Positions 26,376 through 34,473 of a stretch of DNA of 64,000 nucleotides are shown in pieces. Positions within the stretch are counted from its first letter, which is position 1, and every line of letters begins with the position of its first letter. The position numbers and the translations under genes were made by a program. The stretch is from JBDSZL01 sp039925145 (GTDB lineage: Bacteria; Acidobacteriota; Vicinamibacteria; Vicinamibacterales; SCN-69-37): positions 124,001 through 188,000 of the forward strand of contig JBDSZL010000061.1 of assembly GCA_039925145.1 (NCBI GenBank), read 5' to 3'. The notes below the pieces were generated by a model. It worked only from the letters and a program-made list of their open reading frames with translations, was not told the origin of the DNA and made no database searches.

Positions 26376-26619
26376 CATCGTCCCGGCTGCCGACGGCGAG
26401 ACTGTCGGAGCTCCGACACCCGAGTTGTCCCAGGTCTTTCACCGGCTGAACAACCAGCTCGGTGTGATTCTGGCGAATGCGGAGCTGCTCGAGGCACGTC
26501 TCACCGAGGAAACCCAGCGCGCCAGGGCCGGCCAAGTGGTCTGCGGCGCTCTCGACGCCATCTCGGCGATCCAGGAATTACGGCGGATCGTGGCCGCCCA
26601 GCACCCCAGCCTCCGCTAA
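26365..26619 (+). CDS. Stand-alone histidine-phosphotransfer (DHp-like) protein without ATPase domain
   Basis: 84 residues from a GTG that overlaps the HTH gene by 11 bp. The core LSQVFHRLNNQLGVILANAE followed by LLEARL is the H-box of the dimerisation/phosphotransfer helix of histidine kinases (family pattern HxLNNxLxxI). The second helix continues through TQRARAGQVVCGALDAISAI and ELRRIVAAQ. No N-, G- or F-box ATPase domain follows; a stop and a non-coding gap come next. It may relay phosphate, form heterodimers with the hybrid kinase or act as a phosphatase (inference). The upstream part of this frame (from 26158) is a shadow. Confidence 0.6.
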   Translation: MAPDIVPAADGETVGAPTPELSQVFHRLNNQLGVILANAELLEARLTEETQRARAGQVVCGALDAISAIQELRRIVAAQHPSLR

Positions 26620-26805
26620 GCTCCTTTTCGTCGGCCCGCTGACAATATTGAAAGCGGCGTCAAGATACGGACGTCTTTTCGTACGAACCTGCCGGAACTG
26701 CCCACAACTGCACACTTCGTCATTCGACTGTAAGTCACTGCAAAGACAGAACTTTATCGAGAATTGACACTCCTGCATGATTCGGCACTGGTCGACAGTT
26801 CCGCC

Positions 26806-26821
26806 TGGCATCCGAGTTGCC
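26806..26821 (+). promoter_or_regulatory. Putative sigma-54 promoter upstream of the sigma factor gene
   Basis: TGGCATCCGAGTTGCC matches the sigma-54 consensus TGGCAC-N5-TTGCW with the exact GG-N10-GC spacing (GG at 26807-26808, GC at 26819-26820). It is 45 bp upstream of the ATG at 26866. An NtrC-family activator is encoded about 0.8 kb away. Confidence 0.55.
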
Positions 26822-26865
26822 TTAGTGGGTGTCCCCGGCTGGTCGGGATCGAGGAGGTTGTCGAA

Positions 26866-27702
26866 ATGCAGCTCGCGCCCTTGGCGGCATCCCAGCAAGA
26901 ACGTGTCGAAGCTGGATTGCCATTTGTTGAATCTCTGGCCCGTCGCATGGCGTCCACCATGCCGCACTCCATCGACCTGGGCGACCTTGTACAGGACGGG
27001 GTGCTTGGCCTGATGGACGCGGCGGTGCGGTTCGACGAGGCGCGCGGCATCAAGTTCGAAACCTTTGCCGAACGACGCGTCAGAGGCGCCATGATCGATG
27101 CGCTGCGACGCAACGCATGGCCCCGAGGCGTCCGGCGCGTGCGCCGGGAGCTCGAGGGAGCGAGAGAACAGTTGCGGCGCGAGCTTGGAGCCGAACCGTC
27201 GCTCTCAGATCTCGCCAAGCGGGTCGGTATCGACGAACACCAGCTCGAGCGCACCATCGTCCGGATCTCGACCATCGAATCCACCTCGCCACTCGCGAAT
27301 CTCGAAACACTCGACTGCGCGTCCTTGCCTGCGGTACTCGTCCCGAGCGAGCCGATGTCGCCCGACCGCCTCTTCGAACAGCATCAGACACGCGACCGCG
27401 TCCGTGGGGCGATGGCCCAGCTGCCCGCCCGCGAGCGACGGATTCTGGTGCTCTACTACTTTGCCGAGGCGACGATGAAGGAAATCGGGCAGCAGATCGG
27501 GGTGAACGAGTCGCGGGTTTCGCAGTTGCACGCCAGGGCCGTCCAGCGCTTGCGCCGGGTTCTGGAAGGGCACGAACAGCCCAAGAAGCCACGTCTCGTT
27601 GCGCAGAAGACCAACCGGCCGCGGCTCGTCGCCGGCGCTGGTCGCCCACGCACCATCGCCCGTCCCGCGCCCGTCGTCGAGGAACGTCGCGCTGTTGCGT
27701 AA
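26866..27702 (+). CDS. Sigma-70 family RNA polymerase sigma factor (FliA/SigB-like)
   Basis: 278 residues from the ATG at 26866, chosen because GAGGAGGT lies eight bases upstream; longer in-frame starts lack this and fall before the sigma-54 promoter. Region 2: SIDLGDLVQDGVLGLMDAAV, FDEARGIKFETFAERRVRGA and MIDALRR. Region 3: EPSLSDLAKRVGIDEHQLER. Region 4: LPARERRILVLYYFAEATMK and EIGQQIGVNESRVSQLHARA. The basic Pro-rich tail (about 35 residues) is an extra. The layout is that of FliA-type sigma factors; whether it controls motility or another regulon cannot be read here. Confidence 0.9.
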   Translation: MQLAPLAASQQERVEAGLPFVESLARRMASTMPHSIDLGDLVQDGVLGLMDAAVRFDEARGIKFETFAERRVRGAMIDALRRNAWPRGVRRVRRELEGAREQLRRELGAEPSLSDLAKRVGIDEHQLERTIVRISTIESTSPLANLETLDCASLPAVLVPSEPMSPDRLFEQHQTRDRVRGAMAQLPARERRILVLYYFAEATMKEIGQQIGVNESRVSQLHARAVQRLRRVLEGHEQPKKPRLVAQKTNRPRLVAGAGRPRTIARPAPVVEERRAVA

Positions 27703-27724
27703 CCGACACGCACTCACTGTCTGA

Positions 27725-27752
27725 GCGTCGTCCGGCCGATACCGGACGACGC
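27725..27752. terminator. Strong hairpin between convergent genes
   Basis: GCGTCGTCCGG at 27725-27735, loop CCGATA, and CCGGACGACGC at 27742-27752: a perfect 11-bp stem between the sigma factor stop and the 3' end of the hybrid kinase. There is no T-run on either side, so it may act as a bidirectional hairpin or with Rho. Confidence 0.55.
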
Positions 27753-27766
27753 CACACACCGTTGCG

Positions 27767-29389
27767 TTAGTGCAGCGTCTCGCGCGCCAGCCGGACCAGA
27801 TCGCGAAGTCTGAACGGCTTCGGGACCCAGCGGCACCCGCTCTCCTCGAGAAACCGTTCGGCCTCAGTGCCTGCGACGTCGCCCGTCACGAAAATCAGAC
27901 GGCGCGCGATGTGGGGCATTTTCGCTGACACCTCCCGAAAGAACATCATCCCGTCGACCTTCGGCATCTTGAGGTCGCAGATGATCACGTCGTAGTGGCG
28001 CTCGCGGACTTTGCGGAGCGCTTCTTCGCCGTCCTGTGCCCGGTCTGGTTTGAACCCTTCGTCGGCGAGAGCGGCGGCAACGGCCTCGCCAAGGGCGGCC
28101 TCATCCTCGATGACGAGCGCGCGCGTGCCCTTGGGTACCGCCGGCAGCGCCTGTGCCGGCGTGTTCGATTCGGGACTGCGGACCGTTGTTCCGCTCACGG
28201 GCAACTCGAGCACGAAGGAAGCGCCGCGCTGTGGCGAGGACCGCACCGTGATCCGTCCGCCGTGCTCCTGGGCAATCGCATACGCGACCGTCAGCCCCAG
28301 CCCGGTGCCCTTGCCGACGACCTTCGTCGTGAAAAACGGGTCGAAGACTTTCGGCTGGACGTCCTCGGGCACACCCGGGCCGTCGTCGCTCACCTCGAGT
28401 AGGACAGCGTCGCGACTCGGATCCTGCCAGGAGCGCAAAACGAGCGTGCCCCGGCCGTGGGCCTCGAGCATCGCCTGTTCCGCATTGATCACGAGATTCA
28501 GCACGATCTGCTGAATCTGATGCGGGTCGACGAAGACCGGCGGCAAGCCGGCAGCCAGGGCTTCGACGATGACGACGTTCGCAGCGCGCTGCTCGTAGGC
28601 ACGAAGCGCGAGTGTCTCGCGAACGACCTGATTGACGTCCACCGTCGTCCGGGTTGTGTGCCGGCGCCGCGCGAACGTCTGCAGGTTTCGAACAATCCTC
28701 GCCGCGCGCTCGGCCGCGTTGTGAATGGCGTCGAGGTCGCGTCGTGTTTGTTCGTCGAGACGTCTCCCCGCCAGGCGCTCGGCACACGCGAGGATGGTGG
28801 CGAGCGGATTGTTCAGTTCGTGGGCGACTCCAGACATCGTCTGGCCGAGCGCGGCGAGCTTCTCGGCTTGCGAGAGTTGAAGATAGAGATCGCGCGCCTG
28901 ATCCTGCAGCTTCTTGCGCTCCGTGACGTCGCGCATCATCGCTTCGACGCGCAGCGTAGAGCTGGACCCGACTGGCTCGGCCCGTGCCGTTACCTCGACC
29001 CACATCGCGGCGCCATCCACCCGACGCACCCGGAGCAGGTAGTCGCGTGCGAACGAGTCCCGCGTGAGGTGCTGGATGAACTCGGCGCGCGCCTGCTCGT
29101 CGACGAACCGATCCTGATCGAGAGGGCGGATTTCGGCGGAGGGGGTCTCCTCGGGCCACCCGAAAATGAGCCGCAGGTGCGGATTGGCGGAAAGCGTGGC
29201 GGTCTCGGTCGGGCCGACCAGACCGATATACAACCCTTCCTGAAGGCCGTCGAACAGCCGCGCGAACGCGTCCTCGGCAAGAGCGACGTCTCGATCCGGC
29301 GGGAGGGAGCCAAAGCTCTTGGGCACGTTAGAAAAGCCGGCCAGACCGCGACGGTTCCACTCGCATTCGTCTAGGCCGGATCTTACCAT
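27767..29389 (-). CDS. Hybrid sensor histidine kinase (PAS-HisKA-HATPase-REC)
   Basis: 540 residues, no membrane segments, so a cytosolic sensor. A PAS domain covers about residues 40-155 (ending VEAMMRDVTERKKLQ). HisKA has the phospho-acceptor His190 in SGVAHELNNPLATILA. The ATPase has NLVINAEQAM (N box), EVSDDGPGVPEDVQPKVFDP (G1/F) and GTGLGLTVAYAIAQEHGG (G2). The C-terminal receiver from about residue 420 has ALVIEDEAALGEAV, the acceptor Asp in VIICDLKMPKVDG and Lys in WVPKPF. It is close to an NtrC-type regulator and an ATPase-less DHp protein, which suggests a multi-step relay. Confidence 0.92.
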   Translation of the reverse strand: MVRSGLDECEWNRRGLAGFSNVPKSFGSLPPDRDVALAEDAFARLFDGLQEGLYIGLVGPTETATLSANPHLRLIFGWPEETPSAEIRPLDQDRFVDEQARAEFIQHLTRDSFARDYLLRVRRVDGAAMWVEVTARAEPVGSSSTLRVEAMMRDVTERKKLQDQARDLYLQLSQAEKLAALGQTMSGVAHELNNPLATILACAERLAGRRLDEQTRRDLDAIHNAAERAARIVRNLQTFARRRHTTRTTVDVNQVVRETLALRAYEQRAANVVIVEALAAGLPPVFVDPHQIQQIVLNLVINAEQAMLEAHGRGTLVLRSWQDPSRDAVLLEVSDDGPGVPEDVQPKVFDPFFTTKVVGKGTGLGLTVAYAIAQEHGGRITVRSSPQRGASFVLELPVSGTTVRSPESNTPAQALPAVPKGTRALVIEDEAALGEAVAAALADEGFKPDRAQDGEEALRKVRERHYDVIICDLKMPKVDGMMFFREVSAKMPHIARRLIFVTGDVAGTEAERFLEESGCRWVPKPFRLRDLVRLARETLH

Positions 29390-29451
29390 CCGCTGTAGAC
29401 TCGCTGGCAGACTCGCGCATCAGCGCGCGGGCGCAGATTCAGGCTCTTGTC

Positions 29452-30399
29452 ATGGCACGTCTCCCCAGGATCTCAGAGATCGACGGCTCGTCGCTTGGTA
29501 ACGGATTCTTCCTCTGCGCGCGCAAGGAGCGGCGCACCGGCCGGGGCGGGGTGTTCCTCGTGCTGCTGCTGCAGGATGCCTCGGGAGAGATCGACGCCAA
29601 GATCTTTCAGGATGTCGACACTGCGGACCCGCAGTTCGACGTTGGCGAGTTCGTCGCCGTTCAGGGCAAGGGCAATCTGTTCAACAACCGGCTCGAGCTG
29701 ATCGTCGACAAGATCAGGCGCATCATCCCCGAAGACTCGAAGCTCGGCTTCCGCGAGGAAGACTGCATCCCGTGCTCGCCTCGTCCAATCGACGAGATGT
29801 GGGCCGAGCTCGATGGACGCCTGGCGTCTATTCAGAACCCGCACATTCGTGACCTGCTGCTCCGTGTCGTGGCTCGCTATGGCGATCGGCTGAAGATCTG
29901 GCCCGCGGCGCGACAGGTCCATCACGCTTACCGTAGCGGGCTCCTCGAGCACGTCCTCAAGATCATGGACACGGTCGTGTTTCTTGCGGGCAGCTACGGG
30001 CTCAGGACCGATCTCGTGATTGCCGGAGCGCTGCTGCACGACATCGGCAAGCTGGAAGAGCTGCGCTACCAGGTGGCGATCGACTACTCAGTCGAGGGCA
30101 ACCTGGTGGGACATATCGTGATCGGCGCCGGCATGCTGCGAGACATGCTGCGCGAGATGCCAGAATTCCCACCCGAACTGGCACTCGAGATCGAACACCT
30201 GATCCTGTCGCACCACGGATCGAAGGAGATGGGATCGCCGGTCAAGCCGATGACAGCCGAAGCGCTGATCCTGGCGGCGGCCGACGATCTCGACGCGAAG
30301 CTCAACCAGGTGCGCCGTCATCTTGCCGACGATGCGACGAGCGGCCGATTCACGACCTACCATCGCTACCTCGACCGGGTCCTGTTGAAACCTTCCTGA
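29452..30399 (+). CDS. YhaM-like 3'-5' exoribonuclease (OB-fold plus HD domain)
   Basis: 315 residues. An N-terminal OB-fold (VFLVLLLQDASGEIDAKIFQ, VGEFVAVQGKGNLFNNRLEL) is followed by an HD phosphohydrolase domain. The metal-binding residues are in HHAYRSGLLEHVLKIM, LLHDIGKLEE, VGHIVIGA, LILSHHGSKEMGSPVKPMTA and LAAADDLDAKLNQV. The arrangement is that of YhaM/CBF1-type nucleases that trim RNA or single-stranded DNA 3' ends. Start ATG at 29452; only 62 bp separate it from the divergent kinase. Confidence 0.88.
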   Translation: MARLPRISEIDGSSLGNGFFLCARKERRTGRGGVFLVLLLQDASGEIDAKIFQDVDTADPQFDVGEFVAVQGKGNLFNNRLELIVDKIRRIIPEDSKLGFREEDCIPCSPRPIDEMWAELDGRLASIQNPHIRDLLLRVVARYGDRLKIWPAARQVHHAYRSGLLEHVLKIMDTVVFLAGSYGLRTDLVIAGALLHDIGKLEELRYQVAIDYSVEGNLVGHIVIGAGMLRDMLREMPEFPPELALEIEHLILSHHGSKEMGSPVKPMTAEALILAAADDLDAKLNQVRRHLADDATSGRFTTYHRYLDRVLLKPS

Positions 30400-30409
30400 C
30401 CGTCGCCCG

Positions 30410-30886
30410 TCACGCGGATGGGGCGTCGGTGCCGTCGCTCCCCTGCTTCGGCCCCAGCGCAAACGTCATGGTCCCGTGACAGACGATGCGGCCGTTCACG
30501 CGTGCCGCGCCGCTCAAGACTCCCATCCGGCTGCGCAGGCGTTTCACCACCGCCTCGATTTCCACGGTGTCTCCGGGGTGAACCGGATGGCGATAGCGGA
30601 CGCGTTCGATTCCCATGAAAAAGATCAGCTTCTCCCGGTTCTCCGGTTTCGCAAGAATCAGGATGGCGCCGACCTGGGCAATGGCTTCCGTGAGAATCGT
30701 GGGTGGCAGCACGGGCCGTTCGTTGACGCCGTGCCACAGGTAGCGCTCGTTGAGCGAGACATTTTTGATACCCACAATCCGTCGGTCCGGTTCGAAATCC
30801 TTGACGCGGTCGACCAGCAGGAATGGATACCTGTGCGGCAGGATGCGTTCAATCGCGGCGTAATCCAACGGAAGCTGTAAAGTCAT
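30410..30886 (-). CDS. fabZ: FabZ-like (3R)-hydroxyacyl-ACP dehydratase with altered active-site loop
   Basis: 158 residues, hot-dog fold: LDYAAIERILPHRYPFLLVD, VGIKNVSLNERYLWHGVNER, PVLPPTILTEAIAQVGAI and RPVHPGDT-like VHPGDTVEIEAVVKRLRSRM all align with FabZ. In the canonical enzyme the active site reads QGHFPGKPxFPGVLxxEA. Here it reads LWHGVNERPVLPPTILTEA: the Glu is kept but His and Gly are exchanged by one position and FPG is lost. The enzyme may have another acyl substrate or an altered mechanism. No other fatty-acid genes are nearby. Confidence 0.8.
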   Translation of the reverse strand: MTLQLPLDYAAIERILPHRYPFLLVDRVKDFEPDRRIVGIKNVSLNERYLWHGVNERPVLPPTILTEAIAQVGAILILAKPENREKLIFFMGIERVRYRHPVHPGDTVEIEAVVKRLRSRMGVLSGAARVNGRIVCHGTMTFALGPKQGSDGTDAPSA

Positions 30887-30930
30887 TTCGCGGAAAGTAT
30901 AATTCCAGCAGGTCCTGCCCCCGCCCGTTC

Positions 30931-32712
30931 ATGAATCAGTCCTCTGCCGACATCGACCCGCCCGTCCTATCGGGCTCCGAACGCGACATCCTGCTCACCT
31001 TGTTCGACCTCGGTCGAAAGGTGACCTCGGTGATCGACCTCGACGAGCTGCTGCCGAGGATTCCAGAGCTGATTGGGCGTCTCATCCAGTTCGACGCGTT
31101 TGCAGTGTACTTCGTCAGCGCCAAACGCGGGGAGATTACGCTCGGCTATGCCGTCGGCTATCCGGAGAGTGTCCCCGGGATTCGGATGTCCACGACGGAC
31201 GGCATCCTGGGACGCGTCGTGAGCACGCAGCAGCCGGTGGTGGTAGGCGACGTGGCGCTCGACCCCAGCTATGTGAGCGTCGTTCCCGACATGCAGTCCA
31301 CGCTGGCAGTGCCCCTGATTCACAAGGCCAAGTCGATTGGGGTGCTGAACCTGCTCAGTCGCGAGGGCGGGCGCTACTCTGAGCGCGACGTCGATATCCT
31401 GCGCCAGTTTGCCGCGCACGTCGCGACGGCCCTGGTCAATGCACGCCTCTTTGCGCAGGAGCGCCACGATGCCGATGCGTTCGAGACGCTGGCGGAGATT
31501 GGACGTGAGGTCGCCGCGCTCCTCGACCTGGACGAACTGCTCTCGCGAATTGCGCAACTCGGCCGCAAGCTGGTGGACTACCGCACGTTCGGCATCCTGC
31601 TCCTGAACGAAGCCACGGCCGAGCTCGAAATGCGCGCGGCTGTGCAGTACGGCGAGAAAGTCGTGCTGCCCACCGTCAGGCTCGGCGAGGGGCTGGTGGG
31701 ATACGCCGCACTTCATCGCGAGCCGGTGCTCGTGCCAGATGTCTCTCAGGATCCGCGCTACATCAAGGTGGTCGACGACGTTCGGTCTGAACTCGTCGTG
31801 CCCATGATGCTGAAGGACCGATGCATCGGTGTGTTCGATCTCGAGAGTCCCGAGCTGGACGCGTTTTCCAAAAGAGATGTCGAGATCCTGACGTTGCTGG
31901 CCAGCCAGGCCGCAGTGGCGATCGAGAACGCTCGGCTCTACGAAGAACTGTCGGCGAACGAGGCCAGACTCGAGCGCGAGCTGCGCTTCGCCAAGCGTGT
32001 GCAGGCCGCACTGCTACCTACACAGCTGCCCAAGAAGGTGCGGGGCATCGACCTGGCGGTCTCGTTTGCGCCTGCACGGGAGCTCGGTGGCGACTTCCAC
32101 GACTTTCTGCTCCCCGACTCGAATACGCTCGTCGTGGCCGTCGGTGACGTCTCAGGTAAAGGCGTGCCGGCTGCCCTGTACAGCGTCTTCGCCGGCGAAC
32201 TGGTCCGCGGCCGTACGTTCCGGCGCCGTTTTCAGCTCGCGCCGTCGTCTCCGGCCAACGTGCTCATGTCGATCAACAGCGTGCTGCACGAGCGCCAGCT
32301 CGAGGAGTACTACTGCACGCTCTGTTACGCCAGCTTCGACCTGAAGCGACGCATAGTGACGCTCGCAAATTCAGGTGTGCCGTATCCGGTGCGCGCCAGC
32401 GGCAGTGTGTGCGAGCTGATCGAGCTCCCTGGTGTGCCGCTCGGTTCGTTCTTTGGCGTGAGCTACGACGAAGTGGCGCTGCCGCTCAGCCCCGGCGACG
32501 TCTTCGTGTTCTGCTCGGACGGTGTGAACGAGGCGATGAACAGCGCGGGCGAGGAGTTCTCTTCGGCCCGGCTCCTGGATGTCGTGAGAGCGTCGGTCGG
32601 TGTGCCTGCGAAGGAAATTGTCGAACGCATTGCATCCGCTGTCGCAATGCACCGCGCGGGTTTTCCTCCCAACGACGACACCACCATCGTCGCCCTACGC
32701 ATCACGCTCTGA
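30931..32712 (+). CDS. GAF-GAF-SpoIIE (PP2C-type) sensor phosphatase
   Basis: 593 residues from the ATG at 30931 (MNQSSADIDPPVLSGSERDI); an in-frame start at 30823 overlaps the divergent fabZ and is rejected. The first GAF domain covers about residues 30-175, the second about 190-345. A short coiled coil (ANEARLERELRFAKRVQAAL) leads into a SpoIIE/RsbU phosphatase domain with LAVSFAPARELGGDFHDFLL, VVAVGDVSGKGVPAALYSVF, VFVFCSDGVNEAMN and NDDTTIVALRI. Such proteins dephosphorylate anti-anti-sigma factors. No anti-sigma partner is seen nearby. Confidence 0.92.
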   Translation: MNQSSADIDPPVLSGSERDILLTLFDLGRKVTSVIDLDELLPRIPELIGRLIQFDAFAVYFVSAKRGEITLGYAVGYPESVPGIRMSTTDGILGRVVSTQQPVVVGDVALDPSYVSVVPDMQSTLAVPLIHKAKSIGVLNLLSREGGRYSERDVDILRQFAAHVATALVNARLFAQERHDADAFETLAEIGREVAALLDLDELLSRIAQLGRKLVDYRTFGILLLNEATAELEMRAAVQYGEKVVLPTVRLGEGLVGYAALHREPVLVPDVSQDPRYIKVVDDVRSELVVPMMLKDRCIGVFDLESPELDAFSKRDVEILTLLASQAAVAIENARLYEELSANEARLERELRFAKRVQAALLPTQLPKKVRGIDLAVSFAPARELGGDFHDFLLPDSNTLVVAVGDVSGKGVPAALYSVFAGELVRGRTFRRRFQLAPSSPANVLMSINSVLHERQLEEYYCTLCYASFDLKRRIVTLANSGVPYPVRASGSVCELIELPGVPLGSFFGVSYDEVALPLSPGDVFVFCSDGVNEAMNSAGEEFSSARLLDVVRASVGVPAKEIVERIASAVAMHRAGFPPNDDTTIVALRITL

Positions 32713-32777
32713 TCCCCGCGGCCGCGTCCGCCATCGTTATGTCGCGGCGCCCCTCGTCGATGAAACGAACGAGACAG

Positions 32778-32805
32778 GTCCAGGGCTGGATCGCCAACCC
32801 TGGAC
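32778..32805. terminator. Hairpin after the SpoIIE-type gene
   Basis: GTCCAGGG at 32778-32785 and CCCTGGAC at 32798-32805 form a perfect 8-bp stem with a 12-base loop, 66 bp after the stop codon. No T-run follows, so it is either a Rho-assisted terminator or the first stem of the possible RNA downstream. Confidence 0.4.
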
Positions 32806-32834
32806 TGAGCGGGGGGAATCAACGCGGAAAATAA

Positions 32835-32922
32835 GGACAGGTAAAAGCGGGGCTGAGAGGAAGTGAGCCGCCAGCAACCGTGAAAAAACGGCGGGATGCG
32901 GCGATGCCAGCGCCTGCCTGTC
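32835..32922 (+). ncRNA. Candidate structured RNA in a 379-bp gene-free gap (orientation uncertain)
   Basis: Between the SpoIIE-type stop (32712) and the convergent GAF gene (33092) no gene is seen. Nested pairing is visible: GACAGG (32836-32841) with CCTGTC (32917-32922); GCCGC (32867-32871) with GCGGC (32898-32902); and CCGT (32878-32881) with ACGG (32888-32891) around a GAAAAA loop. Unpaired parts are purine-rich and contain several GGA triplets. CTGAGA and ATGCCAGCG recall thiamine riboswitches, and CCAG-G-CCTGCC recalls the 3' strand of cobalamin riboswitches, but neither core is complete and no plus-strand gene follows. It may be an sRNA, a 3'-UTR element or chance pairing. Confidence 0.3.
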
Positions 32923-33091
32923 GAGATTACGCACCCCGTTGGCGACTGACGGCTCGATATCCTCGGACTTCAAATCTCGTGCCGGTCGAGCCAGCGCCAG
33001 ACTTGCGCTAAAAGCCGATCGATGCTGGTGCGGTGTCTTGATCAGAGGGCGGGATGTCTGGACGGACCTGCGCTCGCAGGACAGTCGACGC

Positions 33092-34321
33092 TCAGGCCTC
33101 GGCAGCGTGTCCGACGGTGGCTTCGCCCGGGGCGATTATTGTCGCCAACTGCGCCGCAAGAATCCGCGCGAGCGCCAACGTGTCCGCGGTCGGGCGACCT
33201 TGTTTCACTTCAGCGGCGAGCACACCGGTGCAGCCGGAGGCGGTGACCAGCGGAACCGCGATCGCGCCTGTCTGGTCGTCTCCCGCCGCGTTCATGCTTT
33301 GAGGCCGCACTGACCGGAAGGCGAGGGAGGTCACGTTATCGGCGCCAGCCTCCAGCGTGCCCAGCCGGCGGACGACACGGTCGGGGTAGCCGTGGGTGAG
33401 CATCGGCTGGAGAATCGATCCTCCCTGATCCGTAACCCACACGATGAGGCCGCTGGCATCGAGCAGTTCGGCTGCGCGTTTGAGCAGGGCCGGAATGTCG
33501 CGGCCGTCGATCACGCGCGCCAGATCGACGCAGAGTTCGGCCGCTTCAGGCAAGGTCGACGTCGCTGGCAGAACAGCCGGGGCCGGCTTTGGGCCTGCCG
33601 GTGGCGCCGCGGGCGCCACGACCACCGGGAGGGCGGGTGCCGGGGCGGCCGGCTGCGTCGTGGACACTTTCACCGGCGGCGGCAAATCGCGGAGCATCTG
33701 GGCCATGGTCGCCGCTGGCGACACTGTTGGCTTTGGTCGCCGACTGAGCACGACTGCCACCGTCGACAAGCAGAACATGATCGCGAGACCGGCGGCCGTC
33801 GTGGCCAGCCGCATCTGTGACAACCGGGCGATCGTGGCGTCGGCGGCCTCAGCGTCGGCGGTCCTGGCGTTGTCGAGTTCCGTCTGGAATCTCTGCGCCA
33901 TATCGAGGCTGTCGGCGAACACCACGTCTGACGCCACCAACAACTGGTCGCTGACCGCACTCGCGCGGGCACGTTTGTCGGCGCTCATGAGATCGGTGAA
34001 TGCCGTGGTCGCATTGTCGAGTGCGGAGCCAGACTCGAGCGCGCCGCTCCGGAGGCGCGCCAGTTCCGAGGCAATCTGATCGCCGAGCTCCGTGACGCGT
34101 CTGGTCCAGAACTGAGGGTTCTGTCCTTGCACGAGATAGGCGGTCTGCGCGGCCCGCAGATCGGCCAGTCTCACACTTAGCGCGCCAAGATCACGATCTC
34201 TGATGAGGAGAGAGGTTCGCTCGCCAGCGGACCAGTCTTCGAAGCGGACGTCCTGAACGACGATGGCGATGGCAACGAGGAGGGTGAGGGTCAACAGCAG
34301 ACCGACGCCAGACTTCCTCAT
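33092..34321 (-). CDS. Membrane-anchored GAF-domain sensor without output domain
   Basis: 409 residues. Helix 1 (GVGLLLTLTLLVAIAIVVQ, residues 5-24) is followed by a helical, probably periplasmic, CHASE3-like region (residues 25-175) rich in Ala, Arg and Asp. Helix 2 (TTAAGLAIMFCLSTVAVVL) leads to a Pro/Ala-rich linker of about 60 residues and a C-terminal GAF-like domain (CVDLARVIDGRDIPALLKRA, LIVWVTDQGGSILQPMLTHG, IAVPLVTASGCTGVLAAEVK). No kinase, cyclase, phosphatase or methyl-accepting domain follows. It would need a partner to signal. It is a single gene, convergent with the SpoIIE phosphatase gene. Confidence 0.75.
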   Translation of the reverse strand: MRKSGVGLLLTLTLLVAIAIVVQDVRFEDWSAGERTSLLIRDRDLGALSVRLADLRAAQTAYLVQGQNPQFWTRRVTELGDQIASELARLRSGALESGSALDNATTAFTDLMSADKRARASAVSDQLLVASDVVFADSLDMAQRFQTELDNARTADAEAADATIARLSQMRLATTAAGLAIMFCLSTVAVVLSRRPKPTVSPAATMAQMLRDLPPPVKVSTTQPAAPAPALPVVVAPAAPPAGPKPAPAVLPATSTLPEAAELCVDLARVIDGRDIPALLKRAAELLDASGLIVWVTDQGGSILQPMLTHGYPDRVVRRLGTLEAGADNVTSLAFRSVRPQSMNAAGDDQTGAIAVPLVTASGCTGVLAAEVKQGRPTADTLALARILAAQLATIIAPGEATVGHAAEA

Positions 34322-34473
34322 GCTGTGTGCTCCATCGGCCGATACTATAGCAGGACAGCTGCACTCAGCTCATCTGCTTTCTGCGATCTTCGAGCAGCGC
34401 TTCGCGCGCACACGATCGGCTCTGCCGCAACAGCCGGACCACCCACTGCCATACGCAGCCTCTGTGAGGCGAG

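Noticed and set aside
32851..32913. Thiamine (TPP) riboswitch suggested by CTGAGA and ATGCCAGCG
   Set aside because: The two words are about 50 nt apart, the intervening ACCTGATC part is missing and no plus-strand gene follows.
32836..32922. Cobalamin riboswitch suggested by the CCAG-G-CCTGCC 3' strand
   Set aside because: The element is only about 85 nt, the core is absent and no downstream B12 gene exists.
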